A DNA stretch of 6,502 bases from Planctomycetota bacterium (lineage in GTDB: Bacteria > Planctomycetota > Phycisphaerae > WQYP01), in contig JAJYGE010000184.1 of the NCBI GenBank assembly GCA_021785155.1, forward strand, positions 1-6,502, given 5' to 3'. A program made the position numbers and the translations under genes. Under the pieces are notes generated by a model. It did no database searches. It was not told the DNA's origin and worked only from the letters and a program-made list of their open reading frames with translations. How positions within the stretch are numbered: position 1 is the first letter of the stretch; each line of letters begins with the position of its first letter. Below, piece after piece: positions 6,402-6,502 of the stretch.

Positions 6402-6502
6402 CAGTGCGCCTCCGGGTCATCGCTCAGGTGCGTCCAGCGGTACTCCGCCTTCTCACCGGTTTCGATCATCGTTACCTCAATCATCCAGTCTCCGTCATCC
6501 AA
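6401..6502 (-). CDS. C-terminal end of an unidentified small protein upstream of vapD
   Basis: On the minus strand one frame is open from the window edge for 33 codons and ends in TGA at 6403-6401, sharing its A with the vapD ATG (TGATG). The other two minus frames hit stops within the first few codons. The visible end includes DDGDWMIEVTMIETGEK and ends SDDPEAH; it is acidic and I recognise no family. The one-base overlap suggests translational coupling, and the vapD ribosome-binding site GGAGG lies inside its last codons. By analogy with vapXD pairs it could be the antitoxin, but homology to VapX is not shown by the sequence. Confidence 0.6.
   Translation of the reverse strand: MDDGDWMIEVTMIETGEKAEYRWTHLSDDPEAH
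6409..6413 (-). promoter_or_regulatory. Ribosome-binding site deciding the vapD start
   Basis: GGAGG on the minus strand is 7 bp from the ATG at 6401 but 11 bp from the ATG at 6397. It supports 6401 as the original vapD start, and so supports the view that the frame breaks inside the gene. Confidence 0.7.

Noticed and set aside
1..6502. CRISPR arrays, tRNA or rRNA genes, insertion-sequence ends
   Set aside because: No spaced identical repeats, no tRNA arm pattern, and no transposase frame or paired terminal inverted repeats were seen. VapD's relation to Cas2 is only structural, and no other cas gene is present.

Overview
The window is 6.5 kb of bacterial chromosome of moderate G+C. It carries three plus-strand housekeeping or signalling genes on the left and a sparser, partly degraded minus-strand stretch on the right. 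In order: the 3' part of coaX (type III pantothenate kinase), a complete ftsK/spoIIIE-type DNA translocase gene, a gene for a membrane-anchored HAMP + PP2C (SpoIIE/RsbU-type) phosphatase, a 375-bp gap, a convergent minus-strand SAM-dependent O-methyltransferase, a 334-bp gap, and at the right edge a minus-strand vapD-family toxin gene preceded by the tail of an overlapping partner gene.

The organism cannot be named from the sequence. The FtsK linker and alpha-domain wording, the use of CoaX, a SpoIIE-type phosphatase with its own transmembrane and HAMP sensor half, and a degenerate 'ATCCG' 9-bp spacer repeat would all fit a planctomycete or another PVC-group bacterium. That is a low-confidence impression.

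Left block (1-4827): coaX and ftsK are separated by about 200 bp without a convincing gene. ftsK and the phosphatase gene are only 43 bp apart in the same direction and could share a transcript. CoaX makes coenzyme A, FtsK pumps DNA at the division septum, and the phosphatase probably converts an extracytoplasmic signal into dephosphorylation of an anti-anti-sigma-type partner. I see no functional link among the three beyond adjacency.

Right block (4828-6502): the methyltransferase has its own plausible ribosome-binding site and -10 element. Its sampled base composition is more AT-rich than that of the left block. The spacer beyond it holds several small direct and inverted repeats. The vapD gene has a strong ribosome-binding site and the hallmark N-terminus of the family, but a single extra A at about 6364-6365 throws the N-terminal 12 codons out of frame with the otherwise well-conserved body. 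Its upstream partner overlaps it by one base (TGATG), the arrangement expected of a toxin-antitoxin pair. This apparently broken VapD module is the most interesting item here. I did not find a clearly new multi-gene system.
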